Positions 24,559-32,317 of a DNA stretch of 64,000 nucleotides are shown in pieces. Each line of letters starts with the position of its first letter. Within the stretch, counting starts at the first letter, position 1. Position numbers and translations under genes: made by a program. This stretch comes from Bacillota bacterium (lineage in GTDB: Bacteria; Bacillota; Clostridia; Lachnospirales; Lachnospiraceae): positions 62,001 to 126,000 of the forward strand of contig JAEYGZ010000005.1 of NCBI GenBank assembly GCA_023409535.1, read 5' to 3'. Under the pieces are notes generated by a model, which had not been told where the DNA came from, did no database searches, and saw only the letters and a list, made by a program, of their open reading frames with translations.

Positions 24559-27042
24559 ATGGATAGAAGAATTGAGATACTTGCCCCGGCCGGGTCCTAT
24601 GAGGGTATGCGGGCGGCCATGAATGCCGGCTGTGATGCGGTTTACATTGGGGGCAGCAGCTTTGGAGCGAGAGCCTATGCGAATAATCCGGAGGAAGAGA
24701 CCTTATTAAAAGCGATTGACGAGGCACATATCAGGGGTAAGAAGCTATATCTCACCGTAAATACCCTGCTGAAGGAGAAGGAGCGGATCAGGGAGCTTTA
24801 CCGTTTCCTTGAGAAATTTTATTTACAAGGGCTGGATGCGGTAATCGTACAGGATTTGGGTGTCTTGCATTTTATTCACCGGAACTTTCCCGGACTTCCT
24901 GTTCACGCCAGCACCCAGATGACGCTTTCAATGGCGGAGGGAGCGAATTTATTGAAGGACTATGGGGTAACCAGGCTTGTACCTGCCAGAGAGCTAAGTC
25001 TGAAAGAGCTTACGCATATGCGGGCGAATACTGATCTGGAGATTGAAACCTTTGTACACGGTGCCCTTTGCTATTGTTATTCCGGCCAATGCCTGATGAG
25101 CAGCATGATCGGAGGAAGAAGCGGTAACCGGGGCAGATGCGCCCAGCCTTGCCGCATGCCCTATCAGTTTTATTCAGAGGATAGAAGGCTGTCAAAGGGA
25201 CAGGAAAAATACCTGCTTAGCCCTAAGGATATCAATACCATTGCAATCCTGCCGCAGCTCATCGAAGCCGGAATTGATTCCTTTAAGATTGAGGGGAGGA
25301 TGAAGCGTCCGGAATACGCTGCTGCGGTAGCCCGGATGTATCGTAAGTACACAGACCTGTATCTGCAAAACGGACAGGAGCAGTATCATAAGCAGCTGCA
25401 GAGTGAGGAATATCACAGGGACATACTCCGGTTACAGGATGTATATAACCGGGGAGGCTTCTCCGAGGGCTATGGCAACACCTATAACGGTAAGAGCATG
25501 ATGTCATTGTATCGTCCGAATCATAGCGGTGTCTATGTTGGGGTGGTTTCAAGCGTAAAGGGGAGCCAGGTCACTATCACGCTAGGGGAGGATGTGAATG
25601 CCCAGGATATACTGGAGATCCGTCATCAGGAGGAAGAGGGCTATGAATTTACTGTGAAGGATAGCCATAAAGCTGCGGAGAGGCTGACAACGAATATAGG
25701 GGTCAGACCGAATGCCGGGGAACGGGGAGGTAAGGAAGCGGCTCCAGGTATCAAGGTTGGCGCTAAAGTTTACCGTACCAGGAATAATCAACTGCTGGAG
25801 CAAATAGCAGATGAATATTTACGAAAGGATAAACAGCAGCCGATGGAGGGACTGCTTGCTGCAAAACTTGGAGAGCAATTGTCATTCACAATATCCTGTA
25901 TGGGTTATACTGCAACAGCTTATCAGGGCTTGGTCCAGGAAGCCCAAAAGCAGCCCATGACACGGGAAAAGCTCCTTACACCTCTGGAGAAGACGGGGGA
26001 TACCCTCTTTTACTTTGATCGTCTAACCCTGGAGATGGATGAGAATATCTTTGTTCCGGTGGCCTGGCTGAATGAGATTCGCCGGGAGTCTGTCGCGAAG
26101 CTGCAGGAGCAGATTGCAAACGGGTATCGCAGAAGTCCTGCTGCAAGGAAAGCTGAGACTGCGCTTGCTCCTGAGCGATCAGATACAGGTGCCGCTGCCG
26201 GGATCTGTGTCTCGGTTCAGACCCGGGAGCAGTTTGACCAGGTAATTGCATATGCACAGGTTGACCGTATCTATGCGGATTACGATACCTTTACGTTGAA
26301 GGAAGCGCTTAAACTGGCTGCAGCTTCCACGTCTGCCGGGAAGGAATTATACTTAAGTCTTCCGCAAATCTGCAGGCTTGAGACTTATGAAAGGTTAAAA
26401 GAGGAATTATCCGGAATAATAGATAAGAGGGAGATCAGCGGCTTTCTGGTCAAAAATCTTGAAGAGCTTGCACTTCTTCAATCGTTAGAAAGCTATGAGC
26501 ATGGAAAAAAGTTGACCCTAAACTACAATATGTATACCTATAACAAAGAAGCAAAAAGCTTCTTTCAGGAGTTAAGCTCTGAGAAAAGCCTTGGAATTAC
26601 AGAATTTACTGCACCTGTGGAATTGAATTACCAGGAGCTGTCGGCACTTGGGATCGGGGACAGTGATCTGACGGTTTATGGATATCAGCCGGTTATGATA
26701 TCGGCGCAGTGCCTGTATAAAAGCACCGAGGGTTGTAAGAAGTGCATACAGGGCAATACAGGAAGGCTGGCGGACCGTCTTGGCAAGAGCTTTTATGTAC
26801 GGACCTATTGTAAAGGCTGTTACAACATCCTTTATAATGGTCAGCCGTTATCCCTGATAAAATATAAAGATGAGATAGACCGTCTAAGTCCTGGGAACCT
26901 TCGTCTGGATTTCACCAGAGAGACCGGTGAGGAAGTAAGGAAGGTCATGGCTGCTTACCTTGCCGCATTCTGTAATCATGATATGAATGTGACTGAGCCG
27001 GCTGACTATACAACGGGACATTTTAAGCGGGGAGTGGAATAG
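24559..27042 (+). CDS. U32-family protein with DUF3656, RlhA-like
   Basis: 827 residues. The U32 core (about 1-330) begins EILAPAGSYEGMRAA and contains the VHASTQM and ETFVHGALCYCYSGQCLMSS motifs, whose cysteines plus the RCAQPCR pair are the expected iron-sulfur ligands. A DUF3656 region and a C-terminal cysteine set (CKKC, CKGC) follow. The layout matches RlhA, which hydroxylates a cytidine of 23S rRNA; assignment to rRNA rather than tRNA is by domain layout only. The only strong ribosome-binding site, GGAG at 24532, is over 20 bases from the ATG and can pair in a GGAGT-ACTCC hairpin; no nearer in-frame start exists. Confidence 0.82.
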   Translation: MDRRIEILAPAGSYEGMRAAMNAGCDAVYIGGSSFGARAYANNPEEETLLKAIDEAHIRGKKLYLTVNTLLKEKERIRELYRFLEKFYLQGLDAVIVQDLGVLHFIHRNFPGLPVHASTQMTLSMAEGANLLKDYGVTRLVPARELSLKELTHMRANTDLEIETFVHGALCYCYSGQCLMSSMIGGRSGNRGRCAQPCRMPYQFYSEDRRLSKGQEKYLLSPKDINTIAILPQLIEAGIDSFKIEGRMKRPEYAAAVARMYRKYTDLYLQNGQEQYHKQLQSEEYHRDILRLQDVYNRGGFSEGYGNTYNGKSMMSLYRPNHSGVYVGVVSSVKGSQVTITLGEDVNAQDILEIRHQEEEGYEFTVKDSHKAAERLTTNIGVRPNAGERGGKEAAPGIKVGAKVYRTRNNQLLEQIADEYLRKDKQQPMEGLLAAKLGEQLSFTISCMGYTATAYQGLVQEAQKQPMTREKLLTPLEKTGDTLFYFDRLTLEMDENIFVPVAWLNEIRRESVAKLQEQIANGYRRSPAARKAETALAPERSDTGAAAGICVSVQTREQFDQVIAYAQVDRIYADYDTFTLKEALKLAAASTSAGKELYLSLPQICRLETYERLKEELSGIIDKREISGFLVKNLEELALLQSLESYEHGKKLTLNYNMYTYNKEAKSFFQELSSEKSLGITEFTAPVELNYQELSALGIGDSDLTVYGYQPVMISAQCLYKSTEGCKKCIQGNTGRLADRLGKSFYVRTYCKGCYNILYNGQPLSLIKYKDEIDRLSPGNLRLDFTRETGEEVRKVMAAYLAAFCNHDMNVTEPADYTTGHFKRGVE

Positions 27043-27093
27043 CAAGGTCGCGGCAGGTATGTTACTGCTGTGAACGGATATGGAGGTGATCCT

Positions 27094-28440
27094 TTGAACC
27101 TGGTTGTTGAACTGATAAAATACATGATGCTGCTTTTGATCGGCATCTATACCTATTATAGCTTTACCGTGTTTCGCTTCAAGAATAAAAAGCAGCAGGA
27201 CAGAATATATGCAATTCTGACTGCAATACTGTTCGTGCTGCATTTCATCGGATACTTTACGTTATTTATACAGAGCGGAAGTACTAAGATTGTATACCTG
27301 TACGGCGGTGAATTAATCCTGCTTATTATGGTACTGGTGCTTTATCAGGTGATTTATCCGAAGCTTTCAAAGCTATTGCTTCGCAATATGCTGATGCTTT
27401 TGGTCATCGGTTTTATCATACAGACGAGGTTATCCTTTGATAAATCGGTGAAGCAGGTACTGATCGCGGCGGGTTCGTTCCTTGTTTGTCTGATCGTTCC
27501 TTACCTGATGCATAAGCTGCAGAATATGAGCCGGTACGGATGGATGTACGGCGGTATCGGAATTGGTATTCTGCTGCTCGTGCTCATTATCGGAACGACT
27601 ACTCACGGTGCCACCAATTGGCTGAATATCGCCGGAATATCAATACAGCCCTCGGAATTTGTGAAGCTGCTCTATGTTTTGAGTATTGCCTCGCTGCTGG
27701 CGGAAGGTGCTGATTTTAAAAAGGTCTGTTTCATCTCAGCCATGGCCGGTTTAAATGTCATTGTACTGGTTTTATCCAGGGATCTCGGCGGAGCATTGAT
27801 CTTCTTTATTACCTATATCTTCGTGCTTTATGCGGCGTCCATGAGACCCCTGTACCTGTTCTCGGGGTTAATTGGAGGAAGCCTGGCTGCCATAGCGGCG
27901 TACCAGCTGTTTGGTCATGTCAGGGTTCGCGTTCTTGCATGGAAGAATCCCTTTGCTTATATTGACAATGAGGGATATCAGATTACACAATCGCTATTTG
28001 CCATTGGCACCGGCGGTTGGTTCGGCATGGGGTTAAACCGGGGACTGCCTACGGGTATTCCGGTAGTAGACAGCGATTTCATCTTTTCTGCCATATCGGA
28101 AGAGCTGGGCGGATTATTTGCCATCTGCATTATATTGATTTATGCCAGCTGCTTTATCATGTTTATTAATATAGCGTTAAAGGAAGAGGATAGCTTCAGG
28201 CGCCTGTTGTCCGTCGGCTTCTCTGTGATGTTTGCCTTCCAGGTGATTCTGTCTATCGGAGGAGTGATTAAATTTATTCCTTCTACAGGGGTTACCCTTC
28301 CTTTAATCAGTGTCGGCGGCAGCTCCATCTTATCAGTGATCTTCATGTTCATGATGCTCCAGGGAGTGTACCTGTCGGGAAGAACACGGACAAGGGAAGC
28401 TAAATTGCAATCGTCTGCAGATGCGGAGGGAAGCCGATGA
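27094..28440 (+). CDS. FtsW/RodA/SpoVE-family peptidoglycan polymerase
   Basis: A 448-residue SEDS glycosyltransferase with about ten membrane segments. Family motifs include TTHGATNWLNIAGISIQPSEFVKL, read here in two pieces (HGATNWL and IQPSEFVK), the QSLFAIGTGGWFGMGLNRG loop and the C-terminal PSTGVTLPLISVGGSS. The start is TTG 27094, which follows a near-perfect GGAGGTGAT; the GTG eight codons earlier has no site. It overlaps the PBP gene by four bases (ATGA), so the two form a polymerase-transpeptidase pair. Which SEDS role (division, elongation or sporulation) cannot be told. Confidence 0.92.
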   Translation: MNLVVELIKYMMLLLIGIYTYYSFTVFRFKNKKQQDRIYAILTAILFVLHFIGYFTLFIQSGSTKIVYLYGGELILLIMVLVLYQVIYPKLSKLLLRNMLMLLVIGFIIQTRLSFDKSVKQVLIAAGSFLVCLIVPYLMHKLQNMSRYGWMYGGIGIGILLLVLIIGTTTHGATNWLNIAGISIQPSEFVKLLYVLSIASLLAEGADFKKVCFISAMAGLNVIVLVLSRDLGGALIFFITYIFVLYAASMRPLYLFSGLIGGSLAAIAAYQLFGHVRVRVLAWKNPFAYIDNEGYQITQSLFAIGTGGWFGMGLNRGLPTGIPVVDSDFIFSAISEELGGLFAICIILIYASCFIMFINIALKEEDSFRRLLSVGFSVMFAFQVILSIGGVIKFIPSTGVTLPLISVGGSSILSVIFMFMMLQGVYLSGRTRTREAKLQSSADAEGSR

Positions 28441-29939
28441 AACATAATGAGTCCATGCAGAAAGAAAAGAGATTGAAGAAAGAAAAGATACGAAAACAAG
28501 AAGTGAAATCAGAACAGAATATAAAACCGGAAAAGGTACCGGACCAGCGAAAATCCATATTTAATATTATCTATATCTTCCTTGGATTATTTGTTGTAAT
28601 GGCCGGATATTATACGTATTTCATCACCTTTCAAAGTGATGAGGTAATTAATAACAGCTACAATAAACGCCAAGAGGTACTTTCCGAGCGGATTGTCAGA
28701 GGTGATATTCTATCCGCAGACGGTCAGGTGCTGGCACATACCAAGGTGGATGAAGAAGGAAAGGAAACCAGAGAATATCCCTTCGGTGAAGTATATGCTC
28801 CCGTTGTCGGCAGAAACACCAAAGGAAAGACAGGAATAGAAGAGTCAGAGAATATCCGGTTACTTACCACCAATATCAATACTCTGGAGGTTATGTATTC
28901 TGATCTGTCGGGTACCAAAAGCCCGGGAGATAATGTAGTGACTACAATTGATAGCAGACTGCAGCAGGTCGCTTACGATGCCCTGGGTAACAACCGTGGA
29001 GCGGTTGTTGTACTGGAAGCCGCTACCGGTAAGGTGTTAGCCATGGTATCCAGACCTTCCTATGATCCTAACACCATTGATGAAGACTGGGAAGAGCTGG
29101 TGGCAGATGAGGATGACGAAGCGGCGCTCATTAACCGTGCCACCCAGGGAGTGTACCCGCCGGGGTCTACCTTTAAGATTCTGACGGCTCTGGAATACAT
29201 GAGGGAGAACCCTGCCTTTAAAAAATACGACTATGATTGCGACGGCAGCATAGAATATGATGAAATGGTCATTCACTGTTATAATAATAAAGTCCATGGA
29301 GAGGTTGATTTAACCGAGTCCTTTGCAGAATCCTGTAATACATCCTTCGCGAATATCGGAAAGGGACTGGATATTACCTCATACCGCGCGCTGGCCGAGA
29401 AGTTCCTGTTTAACCGCGGCCTGCCGGTTAATATGGCCAGCAGCGTCAGCAGCTTTTCCCTGGAGAAAGGACGCTCCGGAATCAAGGAAGCGATGCAGAC
29501 AGCCCTCGGTCAGGGGAAAACTGTGATCACACCCCTTCACAATGCTATGATCACAGCAACAATTGCTAATGGCGGCGTTATGATGAAACCCTATGTGGTG
29601 GATCATATTGAGAATGCAGAGGGTGGTATCGTAAAGAGATATTCCTCCTCCCAGATTGCACGGCTGATGACTCCTGAGGAGGTGGATTATATTGGGAAGA
29701 TGATGCGCAAGGTGGTGACCGACGGTACGGCTACCAAGCTGAAGAAACTGGATGTGGAGGTAGCCGGTAAGACCGGTTCGGCGGATAATTCGAAAGGGAA
29801 ACCACATTCCTGGTTTGTGGGCTATGCGCCATATAAGGATCCGGAGATTGTGGTCAGTATCATTGTGGAAAATGTAGGAACCGGCAGCGAATATGCAGTA
29901 CCAATTGCACAAGAAATTATGGAAGAATACTTTAAGTAA
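28437..29939 (+). CDS. Class B penicillin-binding protein (PbpA/FtsI-like transpeptidase)
   Basis: 500 residues: a lysine- and glutamate-rich cytoplasmic tail (1-40), one membrane anchor (about 41-63), a small dimerisation region, and a transpeptidase domain with S244-T-F-K247, S299-C-N301 and K445-T-G447. It cross-links peptidoglycan on the outside and is the cognate partner of the SEDS protein whose stop codon overlaps its start. It is smaller than typical PBP2 and lacks PASTA repeats, resembling actinobacterial and clostridial PbpA. Confidence 0.92.
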   Translation: MKHNESMQKEKRLKKEKIRKQEVKSEQNIKPEKVPDQRKSIFNIIYIFLGLFVVMAGYYTYFITFQSDEVINNSYNKRQEVLSERIVRGDILSADGQVLAHTKVDEEGKETREYPFGEVYAPVVGRNTKGKTGIEESENIRLLTTNINTLEVMYSDLSGTKSPGDNVVTTIDSRLQQVAYDALGNNRGAVVVLEAATGKVLAMVSRPSYDPNTIDEDWEELVADEDDEAALINRATQGVYPPGSTFKILTALEYMRENPAFKKYDYDCDGSIEYDEMVIHCYNNKVHGEVDLTESFAESCNTSFANIGKGLDITSYRALAEKFLFNRGLPVNMASSVSSFSLEKGRSGIKEAMQTALGQGKTVITPLHNAMITATIANGGVMMKPYVVDHIENAEGGIVKRYSSSQIARLMTPEEVDYIGKMMRKVVTDGTATKLKKLDVEVAGKTGSADNSKGKPHSWFVGYAPYKDPEIVVSIIVENVGTGSEYAVPIAQEIMEEYFK

Positions 29940-29992
29940 CAGGAGTAATTGCTAGATTCTTTAGTACTTTTGACATGATGGCTAAAAATTGG

Positions 29993-30021
29993 TTGAAAAA
30001 TTGTGCAAGTTGTTGTATACT
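29993..30021 (+). promoter_or_regulatory. Sigma-A promoter of the Nudix gene
   Basis: TTGAAA at 29993-29998 and TATACT at 30016-30021 with 17-base spacing, 44 bases before the Nudix ATG. Confidence 0.6.
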
Positions 30022-30064
30022 TCTATCTAGAAAAAGGATACACCAAAGAGCAGGAGGAATTGCG

Positions 30065-30517
30065 ATGGTAGAAGCAACGAGCTGTGGTGGTGTAGTTATA
30101 TTCAGAGGGAAGATTTTATTACTGTATAAGAATTATAAGAACAAATATGAAGGGTGGGTGCTACCGAAAGGGACCGTTGAAGAAGGGGAAGAATATAAAG
30201 AGACTGCAATCCGCGAGGTGCTTGAAGAGGCGGGAGCGAATGCTTCCATCATCAAGTATATCGGAAAGAGCCAATATTCTTTCAGCACACCACAAAATAC
30301 AGTATTAAAGGATGTTCATTGGTATTTAATGATGTCTGATAGCTATTACAGCAAACCACAAAGGGAAGAGTTTTTTATGGACTCCGGTTATTACAAATAC
30401 CATGAAGCCTATCACATGCTCAAATTTGCCAACGAGAAGCAGATCTTAGAGCGGGCCTACAATGAGTACATGGATTTGAAGAAGAGTAATCTATGGGGCA
30501 ATAAGAAATATTTCTGA
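30065..30517 (+). CDS. Nudix hydrolase
   Basis: A 150-residue Nudix-fold hydrolase. The Nudix box is complete: G36, E42, R50-E51, E54-E55 and G57 in the expected spacing (GX5EX7REUXEEXGU). Substrate is unknown; the overall pattern (CGGVVIFRGKILLLYK, WVLPKGTVE) is closest to diadenosine polyphosphate or nucleotide hydrolases of the MutT group. ATG 30065 follows GGAGGA; a longer frame upstream starts inside the promoter and is rejected. Confidence 0.9.
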   Translation: MVEATSCGGVVIFRGKILLLYKNYKNKYEGWVLPKGTVEEGEEYKETAIREVLEEAGANASIIKYIGKSQYSFSTPQNTVLKDVHWYLMMSDSYYSKPQREEFFMDSGYYKYHEAYHMLKFANEKQILERAYNEYMDLKKSNLWGNKKYF

Positions 30518-30529
30518 CAACAAACTGAC

Positions 30530-30562
30530 AAAGGGATTGTATGCGCTGCATACAATCCCTTT
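30530..30562. terminator. Bidirectional hairpin between convergent genes
   Basis: Perfect 15-base stem AAAGGGATTGTATGC (30530-30544) and GCATACAATCCCTTT (30548-30562) with a 3-base loop, between the Nudix gene and the convergent MreB-like gene. Confidence 0.8.
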
Positions 30563-30612
30563 CCTGGTAATAAGAGCAAGCATTGCTATATTGCGATAAG
30601 CAGACAGCCGGA

Positions 30613-31218
30613 CTAAACGGTATGAAGCTTCGGCAGGTTATTCAGCATGCTGTACAGGGTTACCATGGTTCCGATGCTTTCATAGGAGGTCATGTCTTCA
30701 TACATGTTATTGATAAATACCGGAGTTTTTCCATAGGCGCAATCATTATGGAGCCTGTTCATACCGCTGATCAGCTGATCCGGATTGATGATATCTATGT
30801 CGTAATACCGTTTGGCAAGAGACTTATTATCGGAGATATACTGTAATATGACAGCTCTCGTCGTTCTTGACACGGAGATATAGCTGCCATATTCGGGACT
30901 GAGCAGAAAGCTGTGATTCTTAAGCAGGATATGTTTGGCACCCGACTGCCGAAAGAAGGCGGTAAGGAGCTGTTTATCTATTTCCATATCAATTGCGTCA
31001 TCCGGCAGGATAATGGTAGCATACTTTATTTTTAAACTTTTCACCTGTTTGATGATGTTGGTAAAATAATTGGAAGCATCGTCCAGCAGGTGATAATAAA
31101 AGGGGACATTGGGAATAAAAACCGGGAAGCTGATAATTGTTTCCGAGCCTGAGTATTCATTTCTGATAATAAAGCTGTTATTCGTAACTAGGATGTCATA
31201 ATTCTTCTTTGAGAACAT
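30613..31218 (-). CDS. Unknown protein, possibly a degenerate MreB/actin-fold protein
   Basis: 201 residues, soluble, no signal peptide. Not clearly recognised. The N-terminus (MFSKKNYDILVTNNSFII) follows the outline of MreB (MFARDIGIDLGTANVLI), and YATIILPDDAIDMEIDKQ with FRQSGAKHILLKNHS follows the MreB segment with CPTNITSVEQKAI and SGGKHVYLEEEP. The phosphate-binding DLGTAN and GGGTTD loops are not preserved and the protein is only about 60 percent of MreB length, so nucleotide binding is unlikely. It could be a shape or wall-related pseudo-actin; this is inference from a hand alignment. A GAAAGG site precedes the ATG. Single-gene unit. Confidence 0.45.
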   Translation of the reverse strand: MFSKKNYDILVTNNSFIIRNEYSGSETIISFPVFIPNVPFYYHLLDDASNYFTNIIKQVKSLKIKYATIILPDDAIDMEIDKQLLTAFFRQSGAKHILLKNHSFLLSPEYGSYISVSRTTRAVILQYISDNKSLAKRYYDIDIINPDQLISGMNRLHNDCAYGKTPVFINNMYEDMTSYESIGTMVTLYSMLNNLPKLHTV

Positions 31219-31441
31219 AGCGGAAAAACCTTTCGTTTTTTCTATTATTTTCTCTTACTAGAGGAATTTTCATTCACCTTTTTAAGATAACGATCAGAGA
31301 ATAGGAATGGTGATCCTGAAAGATTGTAATTTTCCTGTTTTTCAACTATAATAATTGATAGAGAACAGCAGTTAATCATGCGCAGGTGTGTATATCCTCA
31401 CGGAGTGTTTTTATTTTATAGGATGGACTTTCCCAGAAAGT

Positions 31442-31482
31442 AAAAAAGCTCCTGGACACCTTATAGAGTAAGGTGTTCAAGA
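31442..31482 (-). terminator. Terminator of tRNA-Leu
   Basis: On the minus strand CTTGAACACCTTA pairs with TAAGGTGTCCAGGAG (one mismatch and one G-T pair), followed by six T, just downstream of the tRNA. Confidence 0.8.
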
Positions 31483-31494
31483 ACTTATACCCAC

Positions 31495-31577
31495 TGCGGA
31501 TGGAGGGACTCGAACCCTCACACACTCACATGTGGCAGATTTTGAGTCTGCTGCGTCTGCCATTCCGCCACATCCGC
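31495..31577 (-). tRNA. tRNA-Leu (anticodon CAA)
   Basis: On the minus strand the acceptor GCGGATG pairs with CATCCGC, discriminator A; the anticodon stem GCAGA/TCTGC closes the loop CTCAAAA, giving anticodon CAA (codon UUG). A long variable arm (type II tRNA) and the T-loop GGTTCGAGTCC are present. The 3' CCA is not encoded. It has its own promoter and terminator. Confidence 0.95.
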
Positions 31578-31593
31578 GTTTGTGACGAGGATT

Positions 31594-31622
31594 ATTCTAA
31601 CACAATTGATTTTATATTTCAA
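31594..31622 (-). promoter_or_regulatory. Promoter of tRNA-Leu
   Basis: On the minus strand TTGAAA, a 17-base spacer and TAGAAT with an upstream TGt (extended -10), about 17 bases before the tRNA 5' end. Confidence 0.65.
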
Positions 31623-31734
31623 GCATGAAGTGATAAAATATAAATAGATTTAAATAATCCTGTAAACCATTGTATATTTGGCGCATAAAGACACATAAGA
31701 TAGATGTAACGTCCGAATAAAAGGAGTGAGAAAT

Positions 31735-32208
31735 ATGACCTGCAGTAAGGCGCAAAGTATGATTACGCAATTTATCAATAATAAATTAAATCTTACGGAG
31801 ACGGATGAATTTATCAACCATGTCAGCTCCTGCAAGGAGTGCAGGGAAGAACTTGAGGTTTACTATGCCCTGCTGACAGCCATGAGGCAGCTGGATGAGG
31901 ATAAGACCCTGACCTCGGACTTTAACCAGGAACTGAACGAGAAGCTGGAACAGGCGAAGGAAAGAATTGTACACGCAAGGTTTACATATTTCCGGAAAAA
32001 AATTATTCTGATTCTGACGATATTATTTCTGGCTTTATTTATCAGTATGCGTTATGCTGTTACAAGCGAGGAGGAGCATAATGTTACGCAAAGTGAGTTC
32101 CGAATCAGGGTTCCCTTTGATGATAGGAGACCAAGCGAGAGCGAGCGCCTGCTGCAGAACTATATACGGCAGAAGAATTTGACTCCGGCTCCGACACTGT
32201 TTCCTTAG
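31735..32208 (+). CDS. Membrane-anchored anti-sigma-like zinc-finger protein
   Basis: 157 residues. An N-terminal zf-HC2-type zinc finger uses Cys3, His29, Cys33 and Cys36 (HVSSCKEC), as in anti-sigma factors; a helical linker, one membrane segment at about 84-103, and a 50-residue external tail follow. No ECF sigma factor is adjacent, so it may be an orphan or may regulate something else. An AAGGAG site lies 8 bases before ATG 31735. It stands about 110 bases before polA and may share its transcript. Confidence 0.7.
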   Translation: MTCSKAQSMITQFINNKLNLTETDEFINHVSSCKECREELEVYYALLTAMRQLDEDKTLTSDFNQELNEKLEQAKERIVHARFTYFRKKIILILTILFLALFISMRYAVTSEEEHNVTQSEFRIRVPFDDRRPSESERLLQNYIRQKNLTPAPTLFP

Positions 32209-32317
32209 GCATTTATCAGTTGCCAGGACGGTTCCAATACACTTCGGTAATTGTTGGAACAAACCATGGGGATACAAAAATGAAAAATAAACATAGAGGG
32301 AAAGGCCAGGTGCGAAT

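Noticed and set aside
29379..29912. Long minus-strand open frame of 177 codons
   Set aside because: Shadow of the penicillin-binding protein gene; no ribosome site or family features.
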